Below are positions 7,961 to 18,239 of a DNA stretch of 64,000 bases, piece after piece; positions within the stretch are counted from its first letter, which is position 1, and each line of letters starts with the position of its first letter. Location of the stretch: assembly GCF_024703995.1 (NCBI RefSeq), contig NZ_JAMXQV010000007.1, forward strand, positions 310,001 to 374,000, given 5' to 3'. Position numbers and translations under genes: made by a program. The notes under the pieces were generated by a model. It made no database searches. It was not told the origin of the DNA and was given only the letters and a program-made list of their open reading frames with translations. This stretch comes from Amycolatopsis iheyensis. Its GTDB lineage: Bacteria; Actinomycetota; Actinomycetes; Mycobacteriales; Pseudonocardiaceae.

Positions 7961-8589
7961 GCGGGCTTCTCGAGAAGCACCTTCGCTTCGGCGGCCGCCT
8001 CGACGGCGGTCCCGTCGGCGTTCAGCTGCGCCAGGACCCGCTCGATCGCGGCGGCTTCGCGCTCGTCGCGAAGCACGCCATCGGCCACGTCGGCCAGCTC
8101 GTGCACCGCCCACGGCATGCTCCGGTCCGGCTTCGCGAGTTCCGTGAGGAGCTCGACCAGCCGTCCCCGGGCCTGCGGCCGTCGCACGCCCGACTGGGCG
8201 GCCCGCATCCGGTTCCACCGCTCGGCCGCCTGCCGGGCTTCGTCCTCGGACTCCCACAGCCGCACCGCCCGGTCGGCCAGCGGCAGACCGAGCTCGCGCA
8301 GGACGGCCGGGCTGTAGACGCCGCGCACCCGGAAGCCCGTGAGGTGGTGGCGCCCGACGACCAGCCGGGCGAGCCGCTCGCACCCCCGGCCGCCGCGGTG
8401 GTGTCCGAGGACGACCACGCTGTCCCCGCCGTCGCCCCACTGGGGCGGCAGCACCCACACCTTCGCTCCGGGTGCGAAGTGCTCAAGGCCGCGCTGGACG
8501 TCTTCGCCGCCTTCGCCGTGCGTTGTCTCGGCGAGCAAGCCGGCCACTCCTTCGGCCCAGCGAATCGTCACAGGAGCAACTTCCGCCAC
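7957..8589 (-). CDS. conserved hypothetical protein
   Basis: About 210 residues, soluble, rich in Ala, Glu and Arg. The N-terminal half has HFAPGAKVWVLPPQWGDGGDSVVVLGHHRGG, which looks like a small beta barrel followed by RLARLVVGRHHLTGFRVRGVYSPAVLREL. The C-terminal half is helical and charged (ELLTELAKPDRSMPWAVHELADV, then AAIERVLAQLNADG). I do not recognise a family. The start is unsure: GTG at 8589 and GTG at 8571 are both possible, and an ATG at 8709 would run close to the divergent gene at 8727. Stop codons overlap those of the XPB gene in a CTAG. Confidence 0.6.
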   Translation of the reverse strand: MAEVAPVTIRWAEGVAGLLAETTHGEGGEDVQRGLEHFAPGAKVWVLPPQWGDGGDSVVVLGHHRGGRGCERLARLVVGRHHLTGFRVRGVYSPAVLRELGLPLADRAVRLWESEDEARQAAERWNRMRAAQSGVRRPQARGRLVELLTELAKPDRSMPWAVHELADVADGVLRDEREAAAIERVLAQLNADGTAVEAAAEAKVLLEKPA

Positions 8590-8726
8590 TTGCTTCTCTT
8601 TCAACGCCCCGACCTGCGGTTTCTCCGATTCACTCGAACGGATGAGCGGGTAGAACGCTGGAAATTGTCGGACCCTCGAACTACTGTTCGACATGCACCA
8701 GCCGAACACAAGTTCGAGGGGACGTC

Positions 8727-9488
8727 ATGACGATCGCACCGCTCCGCCCCGGTACACCCGCGCCGCCGGTCCAGACCCTGCCACCGGGGTCGTGGCATGG
8801 CCGGCTGTGGGTGTCCGACCTGCCGCTGACCCGGCCCGAGCGGTATCTCGGCTGCGTGGCCGAGTTCGAGCGGTCGGGGCTGTGGCCGGTGCTGATCCCG
8901 CACGACCAGCGCTTCGCGGCGAACGGCGAGGACTGGATCGACGACCGGGGCCGCCTGTCCCCGGCCGGGCACCGGGTGGCGGGGGTCGACCCGGCGCAGG
9001 CGCTGGACCGCTGGTGGGACGCGTCCTGCTGCGATGGCGCGTGCCTGCGCCCGTTCGGTGCCCGCTTCCCCGGGCTGGCCAAGCGCAGCCCGCGCAGGTC
9101 CGATCCGCTGGCGGAGGCGGGCAACACGGGCTCGATCCTGGCCGCGCGTGGCCCGCACCGGCTCGGGCTGGTCCAGACCGAGCGCCCGGCGGACATCCCG
9201 GCCCTGCTGGGCTGGACGGGCATGATCAAGTGCACCGACCAGGTGGCGGAGCTGTCGGCGGTGTTGCGTAGCTGGGAGGAGCGCTTCGGCGCGACGCTGG
9301 TGGTGCTGGGGTTCGACACGCTCGAGCTGTCGGTGTCGGCGCCGCCGAGGAACCAGGCGCGGGCGTTGAGCGTCGCGGCGGAGCACCGCGCGTTCAGCCT
9401 GCCGACCTTCGCCGGGCAGCCGGGAAATCTGCGGGAGTACGCGTCCGGGTTGGTCCAGTCGCGGATGTGGCGGTTCTCTTGGGCTTGA
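8727..9488 (+). CDS. DUF4253 domain protein
   Basis: A 253-residue soluble protein. The C-terminal half carries the DUF4253 pattern: a helix, EERFGATLVVLGFDTLELSVSAPP, then ALSVAAEHRAFSLP and a final REYASGLVQSRMWRFSWA. The N-terminal half (WHGRLWVSDLPLTRPERYLG, SGLWPVLIPHD) fits the common actinobacterial form of the family. Function is unknown; members often look like components of immunity or barrier protein sets, which is inference. AGGGGACGTC precedes the ATG. Confidence 0.8.
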   Translation: MTIAPLRPGTPAPPVQTLPPGSWHGRLWVSDLPLTRPERYLGCVAEFERSGLWPVLIPHDQRFAANGEDWIDDRGRLSPAGHRVAGVDPAQALDRWWDASCCDGACLRPFGARFPGLAKRSPRRSDPLAEAGNTGSILAARGPHRLGLVQTERPADIPALLGWTGMIKCTDQVAELSAVLRSWEERFGATLVVLGFDTLELSVSAPPRNQARALSVAAEHRAFSLPTFAGQPGNLREYASGLVQSRMWRFSWA

Positions 9489-9637
9489 AGCGGCGCGGGT
9501 GGGCGAACGGGCCGGTGAGACGGCCGTCCGTGAAGTCGGGTCAGCTGTCCCGACCCGCGGTCCACCGGTCCGGATGGCGCCTCCGTTCCGGCGTTTGGCC
9601 GCCGGGTCGAGCGGGCATCACCGAGCGCGGGAAGGCG

Positions 9638-10483
9638 GTGAGAGCGATCGCCGAAATCCGGATCGGCACGTCGGGCTGGCGCTATCCGCCGTGGCGCGGG
9701 GTCTTCTACCCCGAAGGTCTCGTGCAGCGGCGAGAGCTCGAGTACCTGTCGCGGCGGCTGAACGCGGTCGAGATCAACGGCTCGTTCTACTCGCTGCAGC
9801 GGCCCGAGCGCTTCCGCGCGTGGTTCGAAGAGACCCCGGCGGACTTCCTCTTCGCCGTGAAGGGCGGCCGTTTCATCACCCACCTGAAGCAGCTGCGCGA
9901 CGTCGAGACGGCGTTGGCCAACTTCTACGCGTCCGGCGTCCTGGCGCTCGGCGCGAAGCTCGGCCCGTTCCTCTGGCAGCTCCCACCACGGCTGACGTTC
10001 GACCCGGATCGGCTCGCGAACTTCTTCGCGCTCCTGCCGCGCACGACGACCGAGGCCGCACAGCTGGCCGCGAAGCACGACGACAAGCTGAAGGGCGCCG
10101 CCCACCTCGAACCCGGGCCGCGGCGGCCGCTGCGGCACGCGCTCGAGGTGCGGCACCCGTCGTTCGCGGCGCCCGCCGCCCGGGATTTGCTGCGCGAGCA
10201 CGGGATCGCGCTCGTCGTGGCCGACACCGCGGGCAAGTGGCCGTTCCTGGAGGACCAGACCGCGGATTTCGCGTACCTCCGCCTCCACGGCGACGAAGAG
10301 CTGTACGTGAGCGGCTATTCGGACCGGGCGCTGCGGAGGTGGGCGGAGAAGATCCACACCTGGCACGAAGACGGCCGCCGGGACGTGCACGTCTACTTCG
10401 ACAACGACGTGAAGGTCGAGGCGCCCCGCAACGCCGAGACGCTCGCGAAGCTGCTGGGTGTGGCTTCGCGAACGAGACAGTGA
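9638..10483 (+). CDS. DUF72 (YecE-like) protein
   Basis: A 281-residue protein with the DUF72 TIM-barrel signature: IRIGTSGWRYPPWRGVFYP, LNAVEINGSFYSLQRPERFRAW, DFLFAVKGGRFITH, LGPFLWQLPP, HALEVRHPSF, and the end AYLRLHGDEELYVSGYSD followed by VHVYFDNDVKVEAPRNA. Function is unknown in the family. I chose GTG at 9638 because GGGAAGG lies just upstream and family similarity starts at once. The 149 bp before it have no convincing gene. Confidence 0.87.
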   Translation: MRAIAEIRIGTSGWRYPPWRGVFYPEGLVQRRELEYLSRRLNAVEINGSFYSLQRPERFRAWFEETPADFLFAVKGGRFITHLKQLRDVETALANFYASGVLALGAKLGPFLWQLPPRLTFDPDRLANFFALLPRTTTEAAQLAAKHDDKLKGAAHLEPGPRRPLRHALEVRHPSFAAPAARDLLREHGIALVVADTAGKWPFLEDQTADFAYLRLHGDEELYVSGYSDRALRRWAEKIHTWHEDGRRDVHVYFDNDVKVEAPRNAETLAKLLGVASRTRQ

Positions 10484-10621
10484 GCGGACAGTGAGCGCCA
10501 TCGACCAGAGTGAACAAGCGGGCCGGACCGGCTTGCGTGCTGTCGCTGGGGGTCGGCACGCGAGCGGTCCGCCCACCTCTTTCCGGTGCCCGCGCCCGAC
10601 GACTTCCGGCTCCGATCACGC

Positions 10622-10667
10622 GAGTTCCGGCTTGAATCACGCACTCACGTGATTGAAGCCGGAACTC
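10622..10667. terminator. bidirectional hairpin between DUF72 and SARP genes
   Basis: GAGTTCCGGCTTGAATCAC (10622-10640) pairs with 10649-10667 with one mismatch across an 8-base loop. It lies between two convergent stops. The left arm recurs as GAGTTACGGCTTGAAGCAC at 26999-27017, so it also belongs to a small repeat family. Confidence 0.7.
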
Positions 10668-13452
10668 AGCCCGCCGCGCCCACCAACGCCGCCAGTTTCG
10701 CCCGCACGTCGTCCGCGTCCGGGTGGCCCAGCTCCGTCAGCAACCGCACCGAGCGGAGCCAGCACTCCCGGGCCAGCGCCGGCTCCCCGTACCGCACGTG
10801 GATCGTCCCCAGCTGGGCCAGGACGTCCGCCGCCTCGTACTGCTCGTCCATCGCGAAGAACATCTCCACCGACTCGCGGATGCAGGCGATCCCCTCGTCG
10901 AGGCGGCCCAAGCCGACCAGGGCCAAGCCGCGCGTGTGCTGCGTGAACCGGGTGTCCACCGGCCGGCCGTCGGGGCCGAGGATCGCCAGCGCCGCGTCGG
11001 CCAGCCGCAGGGCCTGCTCGTGGTCGCCCATCGACGTGCAGATGTCCCCCAGCGCCCGCAGCACACTCGCTTCGAACGCCCCCAACCCCAGCGACCGCAC
11101 GATCTCCAGCGCCTGCATCCCGTGCTCGTACGCCCAGGCGTAGTCGTCGAGGTTGTGCGCCGCCATCGCCAGGTTGTACTGCGCCCGCGCCTCGCCCTCG
11201 CGCGCGCCGAGCTCGCGCTGGATCGCCAGCACCTGCTCCAGGTACCGCCGCGACTCCTCGTAGTCCCGGGCCACCCCGTTGACCACCCCGAGCCCGCTGA
11301 GGATGCCCGCCTCACCCGGCCGGTGCCCGCTCGCCCGCGCGGCTTCGAGCGCCACCTCGAACACCGCACGCCAGTCGGCGAGCCGCGAGCGCGTCACGAA
11401 GTAGCTCTGCAGCAGCCACGCCAGCTTCCAGCAGACGTCGTCCCGGCGCCGCCGCGCCAGGTGCACCGCCGCGATCAGGTTGCCGGACTCCTCGTCGAAC
11501 CAGTCCAACGCGTCGTGGTGGCCGGCGAACGACAGGCCACCTTCGACCGAGTCGAGCTCCAGCAGCCGGTAGTAGCGCTCGGGCCGCATCCGCCGCGACG
11601 CGCTCAGCGCCGAGGCCAGGTACCAGTCCAGCAGCCGGTCCAAAGCCGCTTCGCGCTGCGAAGCCGAATCAACCTGCGAAGCGACTTCGCCCGCGTACGC
11701 CCGGATCAAGTCATGGAACTGGTAACGCCCCGGCCGCGGCTGGGCGAGCAAGTGCGCGGTGGCCAGGGTTTCCAGCATCGGCCGGGTCGCCGCGACGTCG
11801 AGACCGGCGACCGCGGCCGCCGCCGGCGCGGTGAAGTCGAGGCCGGTGGGCAGCCCGAGCAGCCGCAGCAACCGCGCCGTCGACGGCTCCAGCGCCTGGT
11901 AGGAGTACGAAAACACCGAGCGGATGTTCGTGCCTTCGCCGTCGGCGAGGTCGAACGAGCCGAGCAGGTCGGTCTCGAGCGAGTCGACGAACTCGTCGAG
12001 CGCCAGGTCCGGGAACTGCGCCGCCCGCACGGCGAGGATCCGGATCGCCAGCGGCAACCCACCGCAGTAGCGCACGAACCGCTCGGTCGCGGCCGGGTCG
12101 CGTGCGACGCGGTCGAGGCCGATCGTCGCCGCGAGCAGCTCGACGGCGTCTTCTTCGCCGAGCTCCTCCAGCGCCACCCGCCGCGCGTCGTGCGTCGCGA
12201 CGAGCGCCCGCAGCTGCCAGCGGCTGGTGAGCACGACCAGGCAGCCCGGCCCGGGCAGCAGCGGGACGACCTGCTCGGTGCGGTTGGCGTTGTCGAGCAG
12301 GATCAGCAGCCGCCGCCCGGCGCTGTGCGTGCGCCAGCTCGCCGCGCGGCCGTCGAGGTCGTCCGGGATGGCGTCGCACGGCACGCCGAGCGCGGTGAGC
12401 ATCGCGTCGAGCGCCGCCAACGGCTCGACCGGCTCGCCGGGCCCGTAGCCACGCAGGTTGAGGTAGACCTCGCCGCCGGGGAACCGGTCGGCGATCTCGT
12501 GCGCGAAGTGCACGGCCAGCGTCGTCTTGCCGACGCCGGCCATGCCCTCGACCGACGCGATCGTCGTCGACGTCCCGGCGTCGATCGCCTCGGGCAGCAG
12601 CGCGTGCAACGCCTTGAGGTCGCACTCGCGGCCGGAGAAGTTCGGCAGGTCGGCGGGCAGCTGGTGCGGCACCTGCGGTTCGGCGCCGAGCCGGTAGCGC
12701 GCCGTGGCCCCGTCGTCGGCGGCGCCGGTGAGGATCGCCTGGCGGGTGTGCTGCAGCGACGGCCCGGGGTCGAGCCCGAGCTCCTCGGCCAGCACGGCGC
12801 TGATCCGGCGGTGGACCTCGAGCGCCTCGGCCTGGCGCCCCGACCGGTAGAGGGCGACCATCAGCTGTTCGTGCAGCCGCTCCCGCAGCGGGTTTTCCCT
12901 GGCCAGCCGGGTCAGTTCGGGGACGACCGTGCCGTACTCGCCGACGTCGAGCAGCGCGTCGGCCCACTGCTCGCGCACGCGCAGCCGTTCCTCGGCCAGC
13001 TGGCCGGCCTCGTCGCGGTGCAGCGCGTCCGACTCGACGTTCAGCAGCGCCGGGCCGCGCCACTGCGCGAGCGCGTCGGCGAAGTGCCCGGCCGCCTCGC
13101 GGCTCTCGCCGCGGTCCTTCGCGGCCTTGCCCCGGGCGGCGAGGGCGCGAAACCGGGAGAGGTCGAGCAGGCCGTCCTCGAGCTCGATCAGGTAGCCGCC
13201 GCTTTCGGTGCGGATGGCGACCTGGTCGCCGAGCGCCCGGCGCAGGCGCAGCACGTACGTCTGGAGCGCGCCCTTCGAGCGGCGGCGGTCGTCGGCCCAC
13301 AGCCAACGGCCGAGCTCGTCGACCGGCACGACCCGGTTCGCGCGCAGCAGAAGCCCGGCCAGCACGATCAACGGCCGGCTGCCCCCGAGCGGTACCGGGC
13401 GGCCGTCGGCCGTGACCTCGGCCGGACCCAGCACGCGGAAATCGAGGACCAC
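10666..13452 (-). CDS. AfsR/SARP-family transcriptional regulator with NB-ARC and TPR domains
   Basis: About 928 residues. The order is an OmpR-like winged helix (VVLDFRVLGPAEVTADGRPV...LRRALGDQVAIRTESGGYLIEL), a BTAD helical domain (RFRALAARGKAAK to LDPGPSLQHTRQAIL), an NB-ARC NTPase with P-loop GMAGVGKTTLAVHF and RLLILLDNA, and C-terminal TPRs (GEARAQYNLAMAAHNLDDYAWAYEHG and following). This is the AfsR/SARP architecture that activates secondary-metabolite or morphology genes. No biosynthetic cluster is adjacent. The start is unclear: GTG 13452 opens directly on the domain, while ATG 13515 adds 21 residues; neither has a clear ribosome site. Confidence 0.87.
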   Translation of the reverse strand: MVLDFRVLGPAEVTADGRPVPLGGSRPLIVLAGLLLRANRVVPVDELGRWLWADDRRRSKGALQTYVLRLRRALGDQVAIRTESGGYLIELEDGLLDLSRFRALAARGKAAKDRGESREAAGHFADALAQWRGPALLNVESDALHRDEAGQLAEERLRVREQWADALLDVGEYGTVVPELTRLARENPLRERLHEQLMVALYRSGRQAEALEVHRRISAVLAEELGLDPGPSLQHTRQAILTGAADDGATARYRLGAEPQVPHQLPADLPNFSGRECDLKALHALLPEAIDAGTSTTIASVEGMAGVGKTTLAVHFAHEIADRFPGGEVYLNLRGYGPGEPVEPLAALDAMLTALGVPCDAIPDDLDGRAASWRTHSAGRRLLILLDNANRTEQVVPLLPGPGCLVVLTSRWQLRALVATHDARRVALEELGEEDAVELLAATIGLDRVARDPAATERFVRYCGGLPLAIRILAVRAAQFPDLALDEFVDSLETDLLGSFDLADGEGTNIRSVFSYSYQALEPSTARLLRLLGLPTGLDFTAPAAAAVAGLDVAATRPMLETLATAHLLAQPRPGRYQFHDLIRAYAGEVASQVDSASQREAALDRLLDWYLASALSASRRMRPERYYRLLELDSVEGGLSFAGHHDALDWFDEESGNLIAAVHLARRRRDDVCWKLAWLLQSYFVTRSRLADWRAVFEVALEAARASGHRPGEAGILSGLGVVNGVARDYEESRRYLEQVLAIQRELGAREGEARAQYNLAMAAHNLDDYAWAYEHGMQALEIVRSLGLGAFEASVLRALGDICTSMGDHEQALRLADAALAILGPDGRPVDTRFTQHTRGLALVGLGRLDEGIACIRESVEMFFAMDEQYEAADVLAQLGTIHVRYGEPALARECWLRSVRLLTELGHPDADDVRAKLAALVGAAG

Positions 13453-13526
13453 GACGTCATTCTGACCGGTTACGCGGAGTTCGGCACCTGTTTGCGAAAC
13501 CCGGGACGGTGGCATGATCGACGCTG

Positions 13527-14456
13527 ATGAACGTGTACGCGATCCCCCTGCGCAACCGCTTCCGCGGCATCACGGTCCGTGAGGGCATGCTGCTGCGCGG
13601 TCCGGCGGGCTGGGGTGAGTTCTGCCCGTTCGCCGACTATTCGGACGCCGAGAGCGTGCCGTGGCTGCGGGCGGCGGTCGAAGCGACCGAAGCCGGCTGG
13701 CCGACGCCGGTGCGTGACCGGGTCGAGGTGAACACGACCGTGCCGGTGGTCACGCCGGAGAAGGCGTACGACCTGGTCCGCGCGTCCGGCTGCCGCACGG
13801 CCAAGGTGAAGGTCGCGGACCCGCGCTCGTCGCTGACGGACGACTGCGACCGGGTGGCGGCGGTCCGCGACGCGCTGGGCCCGGCGGGCGCGATCCGCGT
13901 CGACGCGAACACGGCCTGGGACGTCGACACGGCGGTCCGCGCGATCACCGACCTCGACAAGGCGGCGGGTGGGCTGGAGTACGCGGAGCAGCCGGTCCCG
14001 TCGATCGAGGATCTGGCGGCGGTCCGGCGCCGGGTGCCGGTGCGCATCGCGGCCGACGAGTCGATCCGGCGCGCGGAGGACCCGCTGAAGGTGGCGGTGG
14101 CGGGCGCGGCGGACATCGCGGTCCTGAAGGTGGCCCCCCTGGGCGGCGTGCGGCGCGCGCTGGAGGTCGCGGAGGCGTGCGGCCTGCCGTGCGTGGTGTC
14201 GTCGGCGGTGGAGACGAGCGTCGGCCTGGCCGCCGGCCTCGCTCTGGCGGGGGCGTTGCCTTCCCTGGAGTTCGCATGTGGACTGGGGACGATTTCGTTG
14301 CTGGAAGGCGACGTCTGCGTGCCGTCACTGTCCCCTGTGGACGGATATCTCCCGGTGCTCCACCAGGCACCGGAGCCGACGGACGCCTACCCGGCCTCGG
14401 CCGAGGTGCAGGCCGCGTGGCAAGCCAGACTTCAGAGGGTGCGCGGCTTCTCGTGA
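13527..14456 (+). CDS. menC: o-succinylbenzoate synthase
   Basis: A 309-residue enolase-superfamily enzyme that dehydrates SHCHC to o-succinylbenzoate in menaquinone synthesis. The catalytic pattern is clear: the Lys pair in TAKVKVADPR, metal ligands in IRVDANTAWD, EYAEQPVPS and IAADESIRR, and the base Lys in AVLKVAPLGGVRR. The actinobacterial length near 310-320 fits. There are no other men genes nearby. The ATG has no ribosome site; CATGAT at 13513-13518 could be a -10 box for a leaderless message. Its TGA stop lies inside the terminator palindrome that follows. Confidence 0.9.
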   Translation: MNVYAIPLRNRFRGITVREGMLLRGPAGWGEFCPFADYSDAESVPWLRAAVEATEAGWPTPVRDRVEVNTTVPVVTPEKAYDLVRASGCRTAKVKVADPRSSLTDDCDRVAAVRDALGPAGAIRVDANTAWDVDTAVRAITDLDKAAGGLEYAEQPVPSIEDLAAVRRRVPVRIAADESIRRAEDPLKVAVAGAADIAVLKVAPLGGVRRALEVAEACGLPCVVSSAVETSVGLAAGLALAGALPSLEFACGLGTISLLEGDVCVPSLSPVDGYLPVLHQAPEPTDAYPASAEVQAAWQARLQRVRGFS

Positions 14457-14494
14457 GTGGTTAGGGCGGTTAGAACCGCCCTAACCACTCACGA
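14451..14494. terminator. 21-bp perfect hairpin, TTAGGGCGGTT repeat family
   Basis: The arms 14451-14471 and 14474-14494 are perfect complements with a 2-base AG loop, and the central sequence is TTAGGGCGGTTAGAACCGCC. The menC stop codon lies inside the left arm and the convergent gene's stop begins three bases after the right arm. A near-identical copy is at 31016-31061. It probably ends transcription from both sides. Confidence 0.8.
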
Positions 14495-14496
14495 CC

Positions 14497-15267
14497 TCAG
14501 GCTGCTTGCCAGGTCTGGCCGTAGGCGCGCACCAGCCACTGGTCGGCCCAGGCGTGGTCCGGCTGCTCCGGCAGCGGTGACGTGTCCAGGACCAGCCGCT
14601 CGAGCCGGTCTTCCAGCTCGGCCGCGACGTCGATGGCCTCCTGCTGCGTGTGCTTCCCGCGGCGCAGGTCCCGCAGCCAGCCAAGCCACGGCTCGGCGAT
14701 CGGCAGTGTCATCCGGCCGGTCTCGAGCAGCTCGACGCCCTGCACGCCGAGCCGCACCATGTGCATGGCGTACTTGGTGTCGAAGCCGTACTTCTCGATC
14801 AGCTCCGGCCGGTTGACCTTGATCGCGCCGTCGAGCATCCGCTGCCGCTGGGTACGCAGGTACCCGGCGAACCGCAGCCCGGCCTGGCGCGACAGGATCC
14901 GCTCGGCGTTCGCGCGCAGCTCGTGGCCGAGCTCGCTGATCCGCACGATCTCGTGATCCGGCACGAACAGCGGCAGCAGGATCGTGGGGTTCCCGGTCAG
15001 CGCGAGGCGCATCCACTTGCGCAGCGAGTAGACGATGAGGTCGAGATCCCCGGGCCCGGACCGCACGCCTTCGGGCTGGGTGCGGAAGATGTACTGCTCG
15101 AAGCGCCGAAGCCCGCTGACGTACTCGGCCGGCTCCACGCACAGCCCCATTTCGTCACGGTCATCCTGACCATCGACGGCGGTACCGTGCAGCCCGGACC
15201 CGACCTGGCAACGCAGGATGGTGCCCCGCTCGGCGATCGCGGCGAACTCGGGATTGTCGTGCTTCAT
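14497..15267 (-). CDS. DNA polymerase beta-superfamily nucleotidyltransferase (COG3541-like)
   Basis: A 256-residue protein with a minimal nucleotidyltransferase head: GTILRCQVGSGLHGTAVDGQDDRDEMGLCVEP has the GS helix and a D-x-D/E metal pair. SGPGDLDLIVYSLRKWMRLALTGNPTIL supplies the third acidic strand. The rest is helical (RFAGYLRTQRQRMLDG, EKYGFDTKYAMHMVRLG). This matches the family of predicted nucleotidyltransferases shared by bacteria and phages, of unproven function. ATG 15267 is chosen because conservation starts directly after it; the longer upstream reading frame looks like non-coding DNA. It is a single gene with no toxin-antitoxin partner. Confidence 0.8.
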   Translation of the reverse strand: MKHDNPEFAAIAERGTILRCQVGSGLHGTAVDGQDDRDEMGLCVEPAEYVSGLRRFEQYIFRTQPEGVRSGPGDLDLIVYSLRKWMRLALTGNPTILLPLFVPDHEIVRISELGHELRANAERILSRQAGLRFAGYLRTQRQRMLDGAIKVNRPELIEKYGFDTKYAMHMVRLGVQGVELLETGRMTLPIAEPWLGWLRDLRRGKHTQQEAIDVAAELEDRLERLVLDTSPLPEQPDHAWADQWLVRAYGQTWQAA

Positions 15268-15554
15268 GGTCGAAAGTTGTACCGGCCGGGCGCTGGGGAC
15301 AGCACCTGGTTTTCGGGCGCGCGCTCTCGGCCGGAACGGCTGCGCACGGACACTTGCCTCGCCCGGCAACGGAACCCCGCTGCTCGGTCGTTTCCAGGAG
15401 TGGCTGCGACACCGAGTCATTCTGCGCCGGTTTCCGGATGCGGTCGACCACCGGCGGAAGCCGGCCCCCGGGCACTTCCCCGAGGACAACTTCAGGGTCC
15501 GGCTCCGGGCCCTTCCCGATGTGGCCGCACCCCGCCCGGAGCCACTATTGAGCC

Positions 15555-15773
15555 ATGACGAACAGCGTGTACACCCCGGAAACCACCAAGAAGCTCCGCC
15601 GCAGCCAGTCCGACAAGATGCTCACCGGTGTCTGCGGTGGCTGGGCCACCTACCTCGGCATCGACGCCAACGTGCTCCGCATCGGCATGGTCGCCGCCGT
15701 CTTTCTCTCCGTCGGGATTGCCATTCCGGTCTACGTCGCCGCCGCGATCCTGACTCCCGAAGAGGACTCCTGA
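15555..15773 (+). CDS. PspC domain membrane protein
   Basis: A 72-residue protein: KKLRRSQSDKMLTGVCGGWATYLGIDANVLRIGMVAAVFLSVG followed by IPVYVAAAILTPEEDS. The (R)S..D+M+.GVCGG.A.Y.GID...+R+ pattern and one membrane helix define the PspC family, linked to phage-shock and envelope-stress responses. It stands alone with no pspA nearby. A GC-rich hairpin follows directly. The 287 bp before it hold nothing I can assign. Confidence 0.88.
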   Translation: MTNSVYTPETTKKLRRSQSDKMLTGVCGGWATYLGIDANVLRIGMVAAVFLSVGIAIPVYVAAAILTPEEDS

Positions 15774-15777
15774 CCCG

Positions 15778-15814
15778 GGCGGGCGCCGGCTCGCAGGGGG
15801 AGCCGACGCCCGCC
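15778..15814 (+). terminator. terminator hairpin after the PspC gene
   Basis: GGCGGGCGCCGGCT (15778-15791) pairs with 15801-15814 with one mismatch over a 9-base loop, starting 4 bases after the stop. There is no T-run, as is usual in these genomes. Confidence 0.6.
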
Positions 15815-15837
15815 GGATGACGGGGTGTGCCGCAGGA

Positions 15838-15931
15838 CCGGTCCGGGCGTCGGGGGACGCCGGGCCGGTGGCCGGTTCTCGGGGGAACCGGTGTGAACGG
15901 CCCGGACGCCAAGGGGACGTCCGGGCCGTTC
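15838..15931. repeat. three consecutive GC-rich stem-loops
   Basis: Hairpin A (15838-15868, one bulge), hairpin B (CCGGTTC/GAACCGG, 15872-15891) and hairpin C (GAACGGCCCGGACG paired with 15918-15931, perfect 14 bp) follow each other within 94 bases. All have G-rich loops. They lie between the PspC gene and the next membrane protein gene. They could be stacked terminators, a structured leader or a small RNA. Confidence 0.6.
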
Positions 15932-15989
15932 GGCGTAGTGGCCTGCGCCGACCAGCGCAAAAGCCGAACACCTACGCCGGAAAACGAGC

Positions 15990-15995
15990 TAGGGT
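15990..15995 (+). promoter_or_regulatory. -10 element TAGGGT for a leaderless gene
   Basis: TAGGGT ends eight bases before the GTG at 16004, with no ribosome site between. The same hexamer and spacing precede the CDC48-like gene at 27052. Confidence 0.55.
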
Positions 15996-16003
15996 TCGCG
16001 CTC

Positions 16004-16327
16004 GTGGATCAAGGGAGCAGGACGGCCGCCAAGGTCGTCGTCGGGATCTTGGGCGGCCTGTACCTGATCGCCGGGCTCGGCCTCACCGCTTTCGCCGCCT
16101 TCTTCGCGCTCGCCTTCAACGATACCGGCAGCACCACCGTCACCAAGACCGTGCTCTACACCGCCGCCGCGCTGGCCATCTGGATCCTGCTCACCGGGAT
16201 CGGCGCCATCGTCGTCGCGATGGAAGCCGAAGAGGCCAGCACCGCCTGGCTCGGGGGCCTCGGCGTGCTCGCGCTCGGCGTCGTCATCCTCGGCGCCTAC
16301 GCCGTGTGGTTCTTCACCAAGCCATAA
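16004..16327 (+). CDS. small membrane protein
   Basis: A 107-residue protein with three predicted membrane helices: KVVVGILGGLYLIAGLGLTAF, VLYTAAALAIWILLTGIGAIV and WLGGLGVLALGVVILGAYAVWFF. It begins VDQGSRTAA and has an acidic loop (MEAEEASTA). I do not recognise a family. The GTG at 16004 is chosen because TAGGGT sits 8 bases upstream; the longer frame would read through the triple hairpin. It converges on groEL. Confidence 0.65.
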   Translation: MDQGSRTAAKVVVGILGGLYLIAGLGLTAFAAFFALAFNDTGSTTVTKTVLYTAAALAIWILLTGIGAIVVAMEAEEASTAWLGGLGVLALGVVILGAYAVWFFTKP

Positions 16328-16330
16328 GAA

Positions 16331-16360
16331 AAGCCCGGCCCGCCGAAGCGGACCGGGCTT
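16331..16360. terminator. bidirectional terminator between membrane gene and groEL
   Basis: AAGCCCGGCCCGC (16331-16343) pairs with GCGGACCGGGCTT (16348-16360) through one wobble position and a 4-base loop. A-rich bases before and the position between two stops fit a two-way terminator. Confidence 0.7.
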
Positions 16361-16378
16361 CCCGGCAAAGCAGCGAAC

Positions 16379-18187
<1,809 letters not shown>

Positions 18188-18214
18188 TTAGCACTCTCAG
18201 GGGGAGAGTGCAAG
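18188..18214. promoter_or_regulatory. CIRCE operator 2 of groEL
   Basis: TTAGCACTC, nine bases, GAGTGCAAG. The left arm is the exact CIRCE half-site; the right differs at two positions. It lies 8 bases from the first CIRCE, so two HrcA dimers could bind side by side. Confidence 0.9.
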
Positions 18215-18239
18215 AAGACCTGCTCAGCGCCGCACGATC

